Shown piece by piece: positions 11,977-23,480 of a stretch of 64,000 nt of DNA. A program made the position numbers and the translations under genes. Under the pieces are notes generated by a model, which saw nothing but the letters and a program-made list of their open reading frames with translations, searched no databases and was not told where the DNA came from. Location: assembly GCF_019226825.1 (NCBI RefSeq), contig NZ_CP076643.1, positions 2,480,001-2,544,000 on the forward strand, given 5' to 3'. The stretch is from Vibrio ostreae. Its GTDB lineage: Bacteria > Pseudomonadota > Gammaproteobacteria > Enterobacterales > Vibrionaceae. Each line of letters opens with the position of its first letter. Position 1 is the stretch's first letter.

Positions 11977-13826
11977 AGGATATCTAATTTGTCCCAGATT
12001 TGGTCGATTTTTGCTACTAGTTTAGGATCCTTTTTAATCGGCGTCCCCCACTCACGTTCAACCTCTCCGGGATATTTGTTGGTGGCATCCAGGCACAGTT
12101 TCGAACTCTGCTGGTCGCAGGCCGGAATCCGTAACGTATCACGCGCCGGATCCATCCGGGTAGTAATAGCCCAGATAATGTCATGCCAGTCATGGATATT
12201 GACGTCTTCATCACACAGCACAACAAACTTGGCATCAACATAATCAGCAACGAAAGTTTGCAACGCATCTAATACGGCTCTGGACTGCCCCGCCATCTCT
12301 TTATACATAGAGACCAGCACAAAACGATTATCCGCTGAGGCTGGAAGATGAATATCGATGATTTGTGGATGCTGCTGTTTAAATGCCTGCAATGCCTCAG
12401 CCGGAATGTCACTTTTCTCTGCAGTGCTCACTGGCGCTGACATCGCCAGTTCCGCATCCCACTTAATCGTAGCATCCAGCCCCATTTTCGAACCCAGTCC
12501 GACCACAGGTGAGGCGAAATCGAGTGAATCAATCGGCGTATGCTCAATCATCAGAGTATCGCGCACCGGATCCATATGGGTGGTCATGGCCGCAATCACT
12601 TCGCTCCAGTCACGGGCATTGACCGACTCATCGCACACAATCACATATTTGGTGTACATAAACTGACGCAGGAAAGACCATACCCCCATCATCACCCGTT
12701 TGGCATGACCCGGATACTGCTTCTTCATAGTCACCACCGCCATACGGTAGGAGCATCCTTCCGGTGGCAGGTAGAAATCCTCAATTTCCGGGAACTGCTT
12801 TTGCAGAATCGGGACAAATACTTCGTTGAGTGCGACCCCTAATACCGCAGGTTCATCCGGCGGACGTCCAGTGTAGGTACTGTGATAAATCGGCTTTTGC
12901 CGCATGGTCACATGGGTGACCGTAAACACGCGGTGCCGCTCGACCTCATTGTAATAACCGGTGTGATCGCCATACGGACCTTCATCGGCAAACTCATTCG
13001 GGTCAATGTAACCTTCCAGCACAATTTCAGCGCTGGCCGGTACTTCCAAATCATTACTGATTGACTTGACGACTTCCGTTTTACTGCCGCGCAGCAAACC
13101 TGCAAACGCATATTCGGATAAGGTGTCCGGCACCGGTGTGACCGCGCCGAGAATAGTGGCCGGATCCGCTCCGAAAGCGACCGAAACCGGGAAAGGTTCA
13201 CCCGGGTTGGTTTCCATCCAGTCACGCAAATCCAGTGCACCGCCACGGTGAGCCAGCCAGCGCATGATGATTTTGTTCTTAGCAATTTTTTGCTGACGAT
13301 AAATACCGAGATTCTGGCGCTTTTTGTTTGGTCCGCGGGTCACAGTCAGGCCCCAGGTCAGCAACGGGGCGACATCATCAGCCCAGCAGCTCATGACCGG
13401 AATCTTATCCAGGTCCACCTCATCGCCCTGCCAGACTATCTGCTGGCAAGTCGCCTGACGCAGACGCTTGGCCGGCATATTGAGGACCTGTTTGAACACC
13501 GGCAGTTTATCCAGTGCGTCTTTAAAGCCACGTGGCGGCTCTGGCTCTTTAAGATAAGCGAGTAGTTTACCTACTTCACGCAGCTCTTTGGCATGACTGC
13601 GTCCCATCCCAATCGCGACCCGCTCCGGCGTACCAAACAAATTCGTCAGCACCGGGATATCGGAACCAATCGGATTTTCAAACAACAGAGCCGGACCGCC
13701 TGCGCGCAGCGTGCGATCGCTGATCTCTGTCATTTCATAATGAGGGTCAATCGGGTGAGTAATGCGTTTTAGCTGACCATGCTGCTCAAGATGGTCGAGA
13801 AATTCGCGTAAATCCTTAAAACTCAT
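11973..13826 (-). CDS. ubiD: 3-polyprenyl-4-hydroxybenzoate decarboxylase with duplicated C-terminal module
   Basis: Decarboxylates octaprenyl-hydroxybenzoate in ubiquinone synthesis using prenylated FMN. At 617 residues it is about 120 longer than the 497-residue E. coli enzyme. The catalytic core carries the usual [11 protein letters not shown] (near residue 290). The extra length is an internal duplication: residues 348-456 ([10 protein letters not shown] to GLDATIKW) and 489-617 ([10 protein letters not shown] to [10 protein letters not shown] and the true C terminus) repeat the same module, sharing CDE-VN-DW-I-TT-MDP-RDTL and LG/KLDAT signatures, joined by an Ala-rich linker. The second copy has lost the [13 protein letters not shown] details of the first. 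It overlaps the ferredoxin start. Confidence 0.93.
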   Translation of the reverse strand: MSFKDLREFLDHLEQHGQLKRITHPIDPHYEMTEISDRTLRAGGPALLFENPIGSDIPVLTNLFGTPERVAIGMGRSHAKELREVGKLLAYLKEPEPPRGFKDALDKLPVFKQVLNMPAKRLRQATCQQIVWQGDEVDLDKIPVMSCWADDVAPLLTWGLTVTRGPNKKRQNLGIYRQQKIAKNKIIMRWLAHRGGALDLRDWMETNPGEPFPVSVAFGADPATILGAVTPVPDTLSEYAFAGLLRGSKTEVVKSISNDLEVPASAEIVLEGYIDPNEFADEGPYGDHTGYYNEVERHRVFTVTHVTMRQKPIYHSTYTGRPPDEPAVLGVALNEVFVPILQKQFPEIEDFYLPPEGCSYRMAVVTMKKQYPGHAKRVMMGVWSFLRQFMYTKYVIVCDESVNARDWSEVIAAMTTHMDPVRDTLMIEHTPIDSLDFASPVVGLGSKMGLDATIKWDAELAMSAPVSTAEKSDIPAEALQAFKQQHPQIIDIHLPASADNRFVLVSMYKEMAGQSRAVLDALQTFVADYVDAKFVVLCDEDVNIHDWHDIIWAITTRMDPARDTLRIPACDQQSSKLCLDATNKYPGEVEREWGTPIKKDPKLVAKIDQIWDKLDIL

Positions 13827-13865
13827 AGGGCTTCTGATGGCTGGTTAATCTGCAGGCAGTATAAC

Positions 13866-13893
13866 AAAAAGAGGGAGTTACGCTCCCCCTTTT
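13866..13893 (-). terminator. Terminator downstream of the 332-residue secreted protein gene
   Basis: The minus strand reads AAGGGGGAG / CTCCCTCTTTTT with a five-base GTAA-type loop. It lies in the 131-base gap before ubiD and is followed by a T run. Confidence 0.7.
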
Positions 13894-13957
13894 GCTGTAT
13901 AGAATCGTTATAAACAACGCCTTTGTCTGCACAGGTGTGCCCGGAAAACCGAAAACA

Positions 13958-14956
13958 TCACTGAGAAAGAACCTGTAAGATAGCGTGTCGCTTGACCTCA
14001 CGGTTATTGACCAGCAGATCGTTGAGCCACGATTGATAACCCTGCTCGGCCAATGCCTGTGCCACTATCGGCGCATCGTCGGCACGGCCGAGACGCGACA
14101 CCAGAAAAGCTTTCACTTCATCACTCATCGGATTGAGACGCGCCAGATCCTGCAAAGCCTGGGATTTCAGACGTGGATTACCCTCCGCCACCATCAGTTG
14201 CCCGATGGCAAATTCGTCACCCTGGCGGGCCAGACGGGCGAGGCGATCCAGCTCCTGCTCAATATAGAAGTCGGCGCGCATCAGCCATAACAGTTTGTAA
14301 ACCTGGGGATCTTCACTGACCTGTGCCAGACGCACCATCAAAGAGGAAGTGGGTAACCAACTGGTCACCGGGGCCTGAGTCAGCTGCTCTGTCAGCGCTT
14401 TGACCGCAGGCGGAGACAAATTGCCGAGCTCACGGATCAGCAGCGCTTCTCTGGCCTGAACCAGGTGTTCATGCCCGGATAGCCACTGCTGCAGGTTGAG
14501 TTCATAGCGCTCGGCTTTAAACACCAAATCCAGCACACGCTGATCCTGATTCCACTGCTTGATTAACCGGTTCGCAATGCTCTGGTAATCAAACGCCGGA
14601 ACCGAAAACTCGTAGCCCTCTCCTTTCTCCATGGTCTGATAGACCGGAACCGCCTGACGCTGCGATTCGATAAAATTGACCATATACGGTGTCAATACCA
14701 GTTGGCTCTGATCGAGATGCTGCAACAGCAGATAACGCACCGCTTCCTGTTGCGGCAGGGCCAGCCGTTGCAGAGCAAAATTCAACGCATCGACATCATC
14801 CTTCACCGCCATTTCGACCAGTTCCGCTACTTTCTGTTGCAGCTGGCTGTCTTGCAATAACTGCTCACGCTGCTGCGGGGAAATTTCCACCGCCCGGGCG
14901 GGCATCATACTGAGTGAAAAAGTAAGGAGAAGTGTGCACAACATTCCTTGTTGCAT
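13958..14956 (-). CDS. Secreted helical-repeat protein of unknown function
   Basis: 332 residues, not recognised as a named family. The N terminus is a clear Sec signal peptide (hydrophobic CTLLLTFSLSMMP, probable cleavage after ARA). The mature part is almost entirely helical by eye, rich in Leu, Ala and Gln, with successive segments such as ALIRELGNLSPPAVKALTEQL and LKSQALQDLARLNP that look like HEAT-type helical hairpins. It is flanked by the rho terminator upstream and its own terminator downstream, so it is probably monocistronic. A periplasmic scaffolding role is only a guess. Confidence 0.7.
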   Translation of the reverse strand: MQQGMLCTLLLTFSLSMMPARAVEISPQQREQLLQDSQLQQKVAELVEMAVKDDVDALNFALQRLALPQQEAVRYLLLQHLDQSQLVLTPYMVNFIESQRQAVPVYQTMEKGEGYEFSVPAFDYQSIANRLIKQWNQDQRVLDLVFKAERYELNLQQWLSGHEHLVQAREALLIRELGNLSPPAVKALTEQLTQAPVTSWLPTSSLMVRLAQVSEDPQVYKLLWLMRADFYIEQELDRLARLARQGDEFAIGQLMVAEGNPRLKSQALQDLARLNPMSDEVKAFLVSRLGRADDAPIVAQALAEQGYQSWLNDLLVNNREVKRHAILQVLSQ

Positions 14957-15016
14957 ATTAACCTCCTGTTAACATTTCAGCCATTGTCGATGCTTACTGG
15001 CCAGAATGCAAACAAA

Positions 15017-15045
15017 AACACCACCCATTGGGTGGTGTTTTTTAA
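15017..15045 (-). terminator. Terminator of rho
   Basis: AACACCACCC / GGGTGGTGTT stem with a three-base loop and A/T runs on both sides; it starts about 12 bases after the rho stop. Confidence 0.88.
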
Positions 15046-15056
15046 CCTGTTGATTG

Positions 15057-16316
15057 TTATTGACGACGCATGGCGTCAAAGAACTCATCGTTGGTCTTGG
15101 TCATCGCCAGTTTGTCGATGAGGAACTCCATTGCGTCGGTTTCACCCATCGGGTGCACAATCTTACGTAGGATCCACATCTTCTGCAGCTCATCGGTTTT
15201 GGTCAGCAACTCTTCACGACGGGTACCTGAACGATTGAAGTCGATAGCAGGGAAAACACGTTTTTCTGCAATCTTACGATTCAGATGCAGTTCCATGTTA
15301 CCTGTACCCTTGAACTCTTCGTAGATCACCTCATCCATCTTCGAACCCGTATCCACCAGCGCAGTCGCGATGATAGTCAGGCTACCGCCCTCTTCAACAT
15401 TACGGGCCGCGCCAAAGAAACGCTTCGGACGGTGCAGTGCGTTGGCATCCACACCACCAGTCAGCACCTTACCTGATGAAGGTACCACGGTGTTGTAGGC
15501 ACGTGCCAGACGAGTGATAGAGTCAAGCAGGATAACGACGTCTTTCTTATGTTCAACCAGACGCTTGGCTTTTTCAATCACCATTTCTGCCACTTGTACG
15601 TGACGAGAAGCTGGTTCATCAAAAGTCGAAGCAATCACTTCACCTTTAACCAGACGCTGCATCTCGGTCACTTCTTCCGGACGTTCGTCAATCAGCAGTA
15701 CCATCAGCACACACTCAGGGTGGTTGCTGGCAATGCTCTGCGCGATGTTTTGCAGCAGCATGGTTTTACCCGCTTTCGGCGGAGCAACGATCAAGCCACG
15801 CTGACCTTTACCAATCGGCGCTGCCAAATCGAGTACGCGTGCGGTGATGTCTTCAGTCGAACCGTTACCACGCTCCATCACCATACGTTCGTTGGCGTGC
15901 AGCGGCGTTAAGTTTTCGAACAGGATCTTGTTACGGGCATTATCCGGTTTGTCGTCGTTAACTGTGTTCACTTTCAACAGTGCAAAGTAACGCTCGCCTT
16001 CTTTTGGCGGACGGATTTTGCCAGCTATTGAGTCACCGGTACGCAAGTTGAAACGACGAATCTGGCTTGGTGACACATAAATGTCGTCAGGACCGGCCAG
16101 ATATGAGCTGTCTGCACTGCGTAAGAAACCAAAACCGTCTTGAAGAATTTCCAAGACCCCGTCACCAAAAATATCTTCACCACTTTTCGCATGCGCTTTT
16201 AGGATGGCGAAAATGATGTCTTGTTTTCTCAGGCGCGCCAGGTTTTCAAGGCCCAGACTCTCACCAAGTTTCACAAGATCAGACACAGGTCTGTTCTTCA
16301 ATTCTGTTAGATTCAT
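15057..16316 (-). CDS. rho: Transcription termination factor Rho
   Basis: Hexameric RNA-dependent ATPase that terminates untranslated transcripts. Starting at [14 protein letters not shown] the protein is 419 residues, as in E. coli. A TTG eight codons upstream gives a longer frame, but the ATG at 16316 matches the family start. The RNA-binding cold-shock-like domain contains GFGFLRS (about 61-67); Walker A is APPKAGKT (about 178-185) and the R-loop region is [10 protein letters not shown]. It lies downstream of trxA on the same strand, the order (trxA, rho) known from E. coli. The about 200-base leader may carry autoregulation. Confidence 0.98.
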   Translation of the reverse strand: MNLTELKNRPVSDLVKLGESLGLENLARLRKQDIIFAILKAHAKSGEDIFGDGVLEILQDGFGFLRSADSSYLAGPDDIYVSPSQIRRFNLRTGDSIAGKIRPPKEGERYFALLKVNTVNDDKPDNARNKILFENLTPLHANERMVMERGNGSTEDITARVLDLAAPIGKGQRGLIVAPPKAGKTMLLQNIAQSIASNHPECVLMVLLIDERPEEVTEMQRLVKGEVIASTFDEPASRHVQVAEMVIEKAKRLVEHKKDVVILLDSITRLARAYNTVVPSSGKVLTGGVDANALHRPKRFFGAARNVEEGGSLTIIATALVDTGSKMDEVIYEEFKGTGNMELHLNRKIAEKRVFPAIDFNRSGTRREELLTKTDELQKMWILRKIVHPMGETDAMEFLIDKLAMTKTNDEFFDAMRRQ

Positions 16317-16473
16317 TGTGGTGGATACTTGTTTAGTCAAAATAGGATCTGTTTTTAAGTTAAGATGGATTTGGTCTCAGGATTGACCAAGAAGTGAACA
16401 TTTGTTTAATTAACGTGCGATAAACTAGCACTAAATATTAGCCTAGTCTAGAAAATGTTTTTTACCAAAAACA

Positions 16474-16501
16474 AAACCGCACATATTGCTATGTACGGTT
16501 T
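16474..16501 (-). terminator. Terminator of trxA
   Basis: Minus-strand stem AAACCGTACATA / TATGTGCGGTTT with a four-base loop (one mismatch), followed by TGTTTTTGG. It lies 12 bases after the trxA stop and in front of rho. Confidence 0.8.
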
Positions 16502-16512
16502 GGGGCGTGTTT

Positions 16513-16839
16513 TTACAGGTTGGCGTCCAAGAATTCTTTCAGCTGAGTCTTAGATAGCGCACCAACTTTAGTTGCTGCAACGCTGCCGTCTTTGAACAGC
16601 AGAAGCGTTGGAATGCCACGAATACCGAACTTAGGTGGTGTACCAGCGTTGTGGTCAATGTTCAGTTTGCCGATAGTGAGTTTGCCTTCGTACTCTTCAG
16701 CGATTTCATCAAGAATAGGCGCAATCATCTTACAAGGACCACACCATTCTGCCCAAAAATCAACAAGAACAGGGCCTGCAGCTTTGATCACATCTGCTTC
16801 AAAACTATCGTCAGAAAGCTGCACAATTTTATCACTCAT
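16513..16839 (-). CDS. trxA: Thioredoxin 1
   Basis: General cytoplasmic dithiol reductant for ribonucleotide reductase, PAPS reductase and others. 108 residues from [13 protein letters not shown], with the active site WCGPCK (about residues 31-36) and the cis-proline stretch RGIPTLLLF. An in-frame ATG 12 codons upstream exists, but the shorter start matches the family length and has AGTGGAAG as ribosome-binding site. Divergent from rhlB, which starts about 110 bases away; this trxA/rhlB arrangement is conserved in enterics and vibrios. Confidence 0.97.
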   Translation of the reverse strand: MSDKIVQLSDDSFEADVIKAAGPVLVDFWAEWCGPCKMIAPILDEIAEEYEGKLTIGKLNIDHNAGTPPKFGIRGIPTLLLFKDGSVAATKVGALSKTQLKEFLDANL

Positions 16840-16950
16840 CTTCCACTCCAGTGTGTTTTTCTGAACTGGTTGCATACTAACCAGTAAATAGATGCTCTAT
16901 TGGAATGTATTTACTTCCGTATTGCAAGCCTAAGCTGATATTCTATACCT

Positions 16951-18303
<1,353 letters not shown>

Positions 18304-18310
18304 GCCGTCT

Positions 18311-19804
18311 ATGAGTCAAGCCGTCTCTTCACCGCTGTATGCGGCTATCGACCTCGGGTCGAACAGCTTTCACATGCTGATTGTGCGCCACATTGAGGGC
18401 AGCGTTCAGACCATGGCCAAAATCAAGCGTAAAGTTCGCCTGGCAGCTGGTCTGGACGAGCACAATGCGCTGAGCCAAGAAGCGATGCAACGTGGCTGGG
18501 ATTGCCTGAGCCTGTTTGCCGAACGTCTGCAGGATATTCCTGATGAGAATATCCGTATCGTCGGTACCGCGACTCTGCGTACCGCGACCAATGTGGATGC
18601 GTTTCTAGCCAGAGCCAATACCATTCTCGGCCATCCGATTGAAGTCATTTCGGGTGAGGAAGAAGCGGCGACCATCTATAAAGGTGTCGCCCATACCTCC
18701 GGAGGCATGGGACGTCGGCTGGTCGTTGATATCGGCGGCGCCAGCACAGAGCTGATTATCGGTGAAGGGTTTGAGGCAAAGGCACTGACCAGTTTGAAAA
18801 TGGGCTGTGTAACCTGGCTGGAGCGGCACTTTAAGGATCGCCAGCTCAACAGCACCAATTTCAATAACGCCATCCACGCGGCCAAGCAGATGCTGGAGCC
18901 AATCCTGGAGCAGTATACCGCTCTGGGCTGGGATGTGTGCGTCGGTGCCAGCGGTACTGTGCAGGCACTGCAGGAAATCATGCTGGCACAGGGGATGGAT
19001 GAAGTCATAACTTTAGCCAAACTGAAGCGACTGCAAAAGCAGGCCATGCTGTCGGACCATCTCGAAGAGCTGGAAATCGAAGGCCTGACTCTGGAACGTG
19101 CCCTGGTATTCCCAAGCGGTTTGTCGATTCTGATCGCGGTGTTTGAATCACTTAATATTGAAGCGATGACCCTGGCCGGTGGTGCGCTGCGTGAAGGGCT
19201 GGTGTATGAAATGGTCGCTGGCCTGCGCCAGGATGATATCCGAGCCCGCACCATCACCAGTGTACAGAGCCGTTACCAGCTGGATGAAACTTATGCCGAC
19301 CAGGTCGCCACTCTGGCCAGTAAACTGCTTGCGCAGTGCGGCGGCGATGAGTGGGTCGGTGAACCGCAGGCCGAGATGCTGCTGCGCAGTGTCGCCCAGT
19401 TACACGAAATCGGTTTGTCGATCGACTTTAAAAAAGGCGGCGAGCACAGTGCCTATCTGCTACAGCATCTTGATTTGCCCGGTTTTACCCGTGCCCAGAA
19501 ACACTACCTGGGGGAGCTGGCACGCCGTTACCGTGAGCAACTGACTTCACTGCCGGAGCAACATGCATTGTCGAGCAGTAGCAGTAAACGGGTGCTGCGC
19601 CTGTTCCGTCTCGCGGTCATCCTCAGCCATCGTCGTAACCCGGCGCTGGAGCCGGAGTTTGCCCTCAGTGCAGAAGGCGACAAACTGACCCTGAGTATCA
19701 GCAATGCGTGGCTGCAGGCCAACCCGCTGACGTATGCCGAACTGGAACTGGAGGCTAACCGCCAGACCGATATCGGCTGGCCATTGACCCTGCTTGCCAG
19801 CTAA
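18311..19804 (+). CDS. gppA: Guanosine-5'-triphosphate,3'-diphosphate pyrophosphatase (Ppx/GppA family)
   Basis: Converts pppGpp to ppGpp in the stringent response; also hydrolyses polyphosphate. 497 residues from [27 protein letters not shown], with the ASKHA phosphate loops [10 protein letters not shown] and [12 protein letters not shown] and a C-terminal HD-like domain ([20 protein letters not shown]). A longer frame opens at 18179, but its extra part is an Arg-Thr shadow of the rhlB tail. The ATG at 18311 is correct by homology and lies seven bases after rhlB. Confidence 0.94.
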   Translation: MSQAVSSPLYAAIDLGSNSFHMLIVRHIEGSVQTMAKIKRKVRLAAGLDEHNALSQEAMQRGWDCLSLFAERLQDIPDENIRIVGTATLRTATNVDAFLARANTILGHPIEVISGEEEAATIYKGVAHTSGGMGRRLVVDIGGASTELIIGEGFEAKALTSLKMGCVTWLERHFKDRQLNSTNFNNAIHAAKQMLEPILEQYTALGWDVCVGASGTVQALQEIMLAQGMDEVITLAKLKRLQKQAMLSDHLEELEIEGLTLERALVFPSGLSILIAVFESLNIEAMTLAGGALREGLVYEMVAGLRQDDIRARTITSVQSRYQLDETYADQVATLASKLLAQCGGDEWVGEPQAEMLLRSVAQLHEIGLSIDFKKGGEHSAYLLQHLDLPGFTRAQKHYLGELARRYREQLTSLPEQHALSSSSSKRVLRLFRLAVILSHRRNPALEPEFALSAEGDKLTLSISNAWLQANPLTYAELELEANRQTDIGWPLTLLAS

Positions 19805-19838
19805 AGCAGCAAAAGGATCATGGCAACCCAAAAGCTCA

Positions 19839-19866
19839 AACGCCCTCTTGTGAGGGCGTTTTTTAT
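19839..19866 (+). terminator. Terminator of rhlB-gppA
   Basis: AACGCCCTC / GAGGGCGTT stem with a TTGT loop and a following T-run. It also lies at the 3' side of the convergent sensor kinase gene. Confidence 0.9.
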
Positions 19867-19895
19867 TGACGTTTAGTAACGAAATCATTGCGTGC

Positions 19896-22800
19896 TCATG
19901 CCACCCGATTGAGCAGCGCGCGCAGTTTAAGCGGCTTGACCGGTTTGGCGATGAAGCCAAAGCCGTTGGATTTAATCCCGTCGAGAATATCTTCACTGCG
20001 GTCAGCACTGATCACGATACCCTCAAAGCAGTCACCGAGACGCAGGCGACACTGCTGCAACACTTCCAGCCCGGTCCGGCCCTGATCGAGCCGGTAGTCC
20101 GACAACACCACATCCGGCACCCAGTGATTATCCAGCGCGCGCAGGCTGGTCACCAGATCGGTGGCAGTGCGCACTTCACAGCCCCAGCGTTCCAGCAGGT
20201 CACGCATCCCGACCAGAATGTCTTCCTCATTATCGACACACAGCACCCGCAATGAGAGCAGCTCAGGCACACTCTGCGGCGCGGCGCTAACCGGTGCCAC
20301 CGGATCGACCGGCACGGCTTTATCGAGCGTAATGGAAAAGACACTGCCCCGCCCTGGCCAGGAGCGCATCGAAATTTCATGCCCCAGCACATGGGCAATG
20401 CCTTTCGAAATCGCCAGCCCCAATCCCAGCCCCTGCTCGGAGCGCACCTGCCCGCCACGGTTGAACTCTTCAAAAATCTCCTGCTGTTTATCCTCTTCGA
20501 TACCAATACCGTTATCCCACACATCGATTCGCACCTGGTCACCCAGATTACGTACCCCGAGCAGCACTTTGCCATGCGGGTTATAGCGAAACGCGTTGGT
20601 AAGGAAGTTCTGCACCACGCGGCGCAGCAGTTTCGGATCTGAGCGGACGTATAAAGAAGACGGCACCATAGCGAAGGTAACGCCCTGCTGACGCGCCAGT
20701 GCACTAAATTCGGCATTGAGATTAGCCAGCACATCTTTAATGGCAAAACTTTGCGGATGAATTTCCAGCTTGCCGGACTCAAGGCGCGAGATATCGAGCA
20801 GGTCACCAATCAAATCTTCCGCCGCACTGAGCGCACTTTCGATATGGTGGGATAGGCGACGGGCCTCATCATCTTTAGCCACTTCCGCCAGAGAAGAGGC
20901 AAACAGACGCGCCGCATTGAGCGGTTGCATCAGATCGTGGCTGACCGCGGCCAGGAAGCGGGACTTAGAACGTGACTCGAGCTCTGAACGCTGGGTTGCC
21001 GAGACCAGTTGCTGGTTGAGTTTTTCCAGCTCACGGGTGCGATCCAGCACGCGCTCTTCCAGAGTTTCGTTGGCTTCTTTCAATGCCTGCTCGGCATCGC
21101 GGAATACCGTGATGTCGGTAAAGCTCATCACAAACCCACCGCCCGGCATCGGGTTACCCTGCACTTCAATCACCCGCCCGTCAGGACGAACCCGCGATGA
21201 AGTGTGTCGGGTGCCCTGTTCGAGGTGATACACCCGGCGCCGCACATGATCTTCCGGGTCACCCGGACCACATAAGCCTTGCTCGGCATTATGGCGAATC
21301 ACATCGGCAATCGGTCTCCCGACCTGAATCAGGCCGAGCGGAAAATCGAACAACTCAAGATAACGCTGGTTCCAGGCTACCAGCCGCAGTTGTTTATCCA
21401 CCACCGCAATACCCTGCCCGATATGCTCAATCGCGCCCTGCAACAGGCCGCGACTAAAGTCGTACAGCTCGGAGGCTTCATCAACAATCGTCGCGACCTC
21501 TTCCAGCTGCATATTGCGCCCCTGCAACGCCGAGGTCAGCACCAGCTTGGCCGACGACGCGCCGAATACCCCGGCCAGCACCCGCTCGGTATGACGAATC
21601 AGAGTGGACGGAGCCTGCTGATTAGGCATCAGGGTTTCTCGCTGCTGACTCCAATACTGACTGAACGCACTGCGCACCCGCGAGCGCCCAACAAAGCGTG
21701 AAGCCAGCATTTCCAGCTCGGCCACCGTTACCCGGCTCTGATACAGGCTCATATTCTCGTTTTCCGGCAGCGGTGTACCAACAAACGCCGCCGACTGCAA
21801 ACGTTCACTCAGGCTGCAGCGGGTCACCATTGAGACCAGCACATAACATAGCGCATTGACACTGACACTGAGCAACATACCCCAGTCAGCACTTTTCAGA
21901 CCGAGACTGGCAATAACCTCAGGCGGAGTAATCAACCACAGCAGCACGTTACTCTGCTCATCACCGGCCAACATATTCGTGGCAGTCATCAGGGTCACCA
22001 GCCACAGGGTAAAACCGACTGCCAGACCGACATACACCCCTTTACGATTGCCTTCACGCCAGTACATGCCGCCGATCAGCGCCGGCGCGAACTGAGTAAT
22101 GGCAGAAAAAGAGAGAAAGCCTATCGCCGACAGGGACGGAATCGCATCCAGTGCCAGATAGAATCCCCATGCGCCCATCAGCAGCGCGAAGATCAGGCTG
22201 CGTCGGATCACCACCAGCAGGCCGGAGAAATGGCGATGATTACGCTGCGCCAGGCGCATACGGCGCAGCAGCAGCGGCATCACCAGATCGTTGGAGACCA
22301 TAATCGCGAGCGCGATGGTCGAGACGATGACCATGCCGGAAGCGGCCGAGGTGCCGCCGAGAAACGCCAGCAGAGCAATGTCTTCCGCCCCGACCGACAT
22401 CGGTAAACTGATGACAAAGGTATCGGCCGAGGTACCACTGAGCATGCTCTGGCCAATCCAGGCAATCGGCAGCACAAAAATACCCATCAGGATCAGATAA
22501 AGCGGAAACAGCCAGCGCGCGGTATGCAGATCCTGGGCGCGCTCATTCTCCACCACCATGGTATGGAACTGACGCGGCAGACAGATGATTGCCATCATGG
22601 TCAGCAGCGTGTGCACCAGCAGCGTCGGCCAGTTCGGTGACTGATAAGTACTGCGCGCGGTTTCGAGCAGGTTTATGCTGTCACTGCGCAGCGCCAGAAA
22701 CACGATGAACAGCCCGACCACCAGAAACGCGACCAGCTTAACGATCGACTCAAACGCTATCGCCATCATCATGCCGCGGTGATGTTCAGTGTTATCGATA

Positions 22801-23330
22801 TGGCGGGTACCGAACAACATGGTAAACAACGCCAGCGCCAGGACCACAAACCAGGAGACATTGATGTCCTGGTAACCAAATTCGGTGCGCAGATCGGGCG
22901 CGACAATATTGAGCCCCATGGTGATCCCGCGCAACTGCAACGCGATATAGGGCAGAATCCCGGCCACCGCAATCAGGGTTACCAACACCGCCAGGCCCTG
23001 GGATTTACCATAACGGGCACCGATAAAATCGGCAATTGAGGTAATGTGCTCACGCTTGGCGATAAGGATCAGGCGGGCCAGAATGCGCCAGCCAAAGGCA
23101 AACACCAGGATCGGCGCAATATAAATAGGCAGGAACGACCAGGGATTGGCACTGGCCTGACCGACCGTACCGTAAAAGGTCCAGGACGAACAATAGACCG
23201 CTATCGACAGGCTGTAGATCCACGGCCGCCATTTGGCCAGCCAGTTTGTCTGCCGATCGCCGTACCAGGCAATCAGAAACAACACCCCGAGGTACATAAG
23301 CGATACCGGTATCACCAACCATCCTTGCAT
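19896..23330 (-). CDS. crbS: Hybrid sensor histidine kinase with sodium:solute symporter domain (CrbS type)
   Basis: 1,144-residue membrane sensor. Residues 1 to about 500 form a PutP-like SSF transporter domain with about 13 membrane segments. A PAS domain follows (near 650-750, GIAVVDKQLRLVAWNQRYLELF), then a coiled coil, the HisKA H-box AAVSHDLMQPLNAARLF, HATPase (NAFRYNP, DNGIGI, GLGLAISKG) and a C-terminal receiver whose acceptor Asp is in VLSDYRLD. In Vibrio cholerae the CrbS/CrbR pair switches on acs for acetate uptake; acs lies 4 kb away here with the same intervening genes, which supports the name. No crbR is visible in this window. Confidence 0.85.
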   Translation of the reverse strand: MQGWLVIPVSLMYLGVLFLIAWYGDRQTNWLAKWRPWIYSLSIAVYCSSWTFYGTVGQASANPWSFLPIYIAPILVFAFGWRILARLILIAKREHITSIADFIGARYGKSQGLAVLVTLIAVAGILPYIALQLRGITMGLNIVAPDLRTEFGYQDINVSWFVVLALALFTMLFGTRHIDNTEHHRGMMMAIAFESIVKLVAFLVVGLFIVFLALRSDSINLLETARSTYQSPNWPTLLVHTLLTMMAIICLPRQFHTMVVENERAQDLHTARWLFPLYLILMGIFVLPIAWIGQSMLSGTSADTFVISLPMSVGAEDIALLAFLGGTSAASGMVIVSTIALAIMVSNDLVMPLLLRRMRLAQRNHRHFSGLLVVIRRSLIFALLMGAWGFYLALDAIPSLSAIGFLSFSAITQFAPALIGGMYWREGNRKGVYVGLAVGFTLWLVTLMTATNMLAGDEQSNVLLWLITPPEVIASLGLKSADWGMLLSVSVNALCYVLVSMVTRCSLSERLQSAAFVGTPLPENENMSLYQSRVTVAELEMLASRFVGRSRVRSAFSQYWSQQRETLMPNQQAPSTLIRHTERVLAGVFGASSAKLVLTSALQGRNMQLEEVATIVDEASELYDFSRGLLQGAIEHIGQGIAVVDKQLRLVAWNQRYLELFDFPLGLIQVGRPIADVIRHNAEQGLCGPGDPEDHVRRRVYHLEQGTRHTSSRVRPDGRVIEVQGNPMPGGGFVMSFTDITVFRDAEQALKEANETLEERVLDRTRELEKLNQQLVSATQRSELESRSKSRFLAAVSHDLMQPLNAARLFASSLAEVAKDDEARRLSHHIESALSAAEDLIGDLLDISRLESGKLEIHPQSFAIKDVLANLNAEFSALARQQGVTFAMVPSSLYVRSDPKLLRRVVQNFLTNAFRYNPHGKVLLGVRNLGDQVRIDVWDNGIGIEEDKQQEIFEEFNRGGQVRSEQGLGLGLAISKGIAHVLGHEISMRSWPGRGSVFSITLDKAVPVDPVAPVSAAPQSVPELLSLRVLCVDNEEDILVGMRDLLERWGCEVRTATDLVTSLRALDNHWVPDVVLSDYRLDQGRTGLEVLQQCRLRLGDCFEGIVISADRSEDILDGIKSNGFGFIAKPVKPLKLRALLNRVA

Positions 23331-23360
23331 TTGTTATCCTTGTTTTCGCAATCCAGCCAC

Positions 23361-23390
23361 AAAAAAGCCCTGCGCTCCGGCAAGGCTTTT
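23361..23390 (-). terminator. Terminator after the hcaT-like gene
   Basis: On the minus strand, AAAAGCCTTGC / GCAGGGCTTTTTT stem with a CGGAGC loop, between the MFS gene and the sensor kinase. Confidence 0.8.
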
Positions 23391-23480
23391 ATTAAACAAA
23401 GGATAACGGATCAGCTCAATCACGCTGCATGAAATCTGTGCATCAGACTCCGCTTTCTGCCGTTAACCCTAACTATGGCT

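Noticed and set aside
16317..16340. Eight-residue extension of Rho from a TTG
   Set aside because: The family start MNLTELKN has an ATG and gives the standard 419 residues.
19896..20255. Plus-strand frames opposite the CrbS receiver domain
   Set aside because: Antisense shadows of a strongly coding GC-rich gene, without ribosome sites or similarity.
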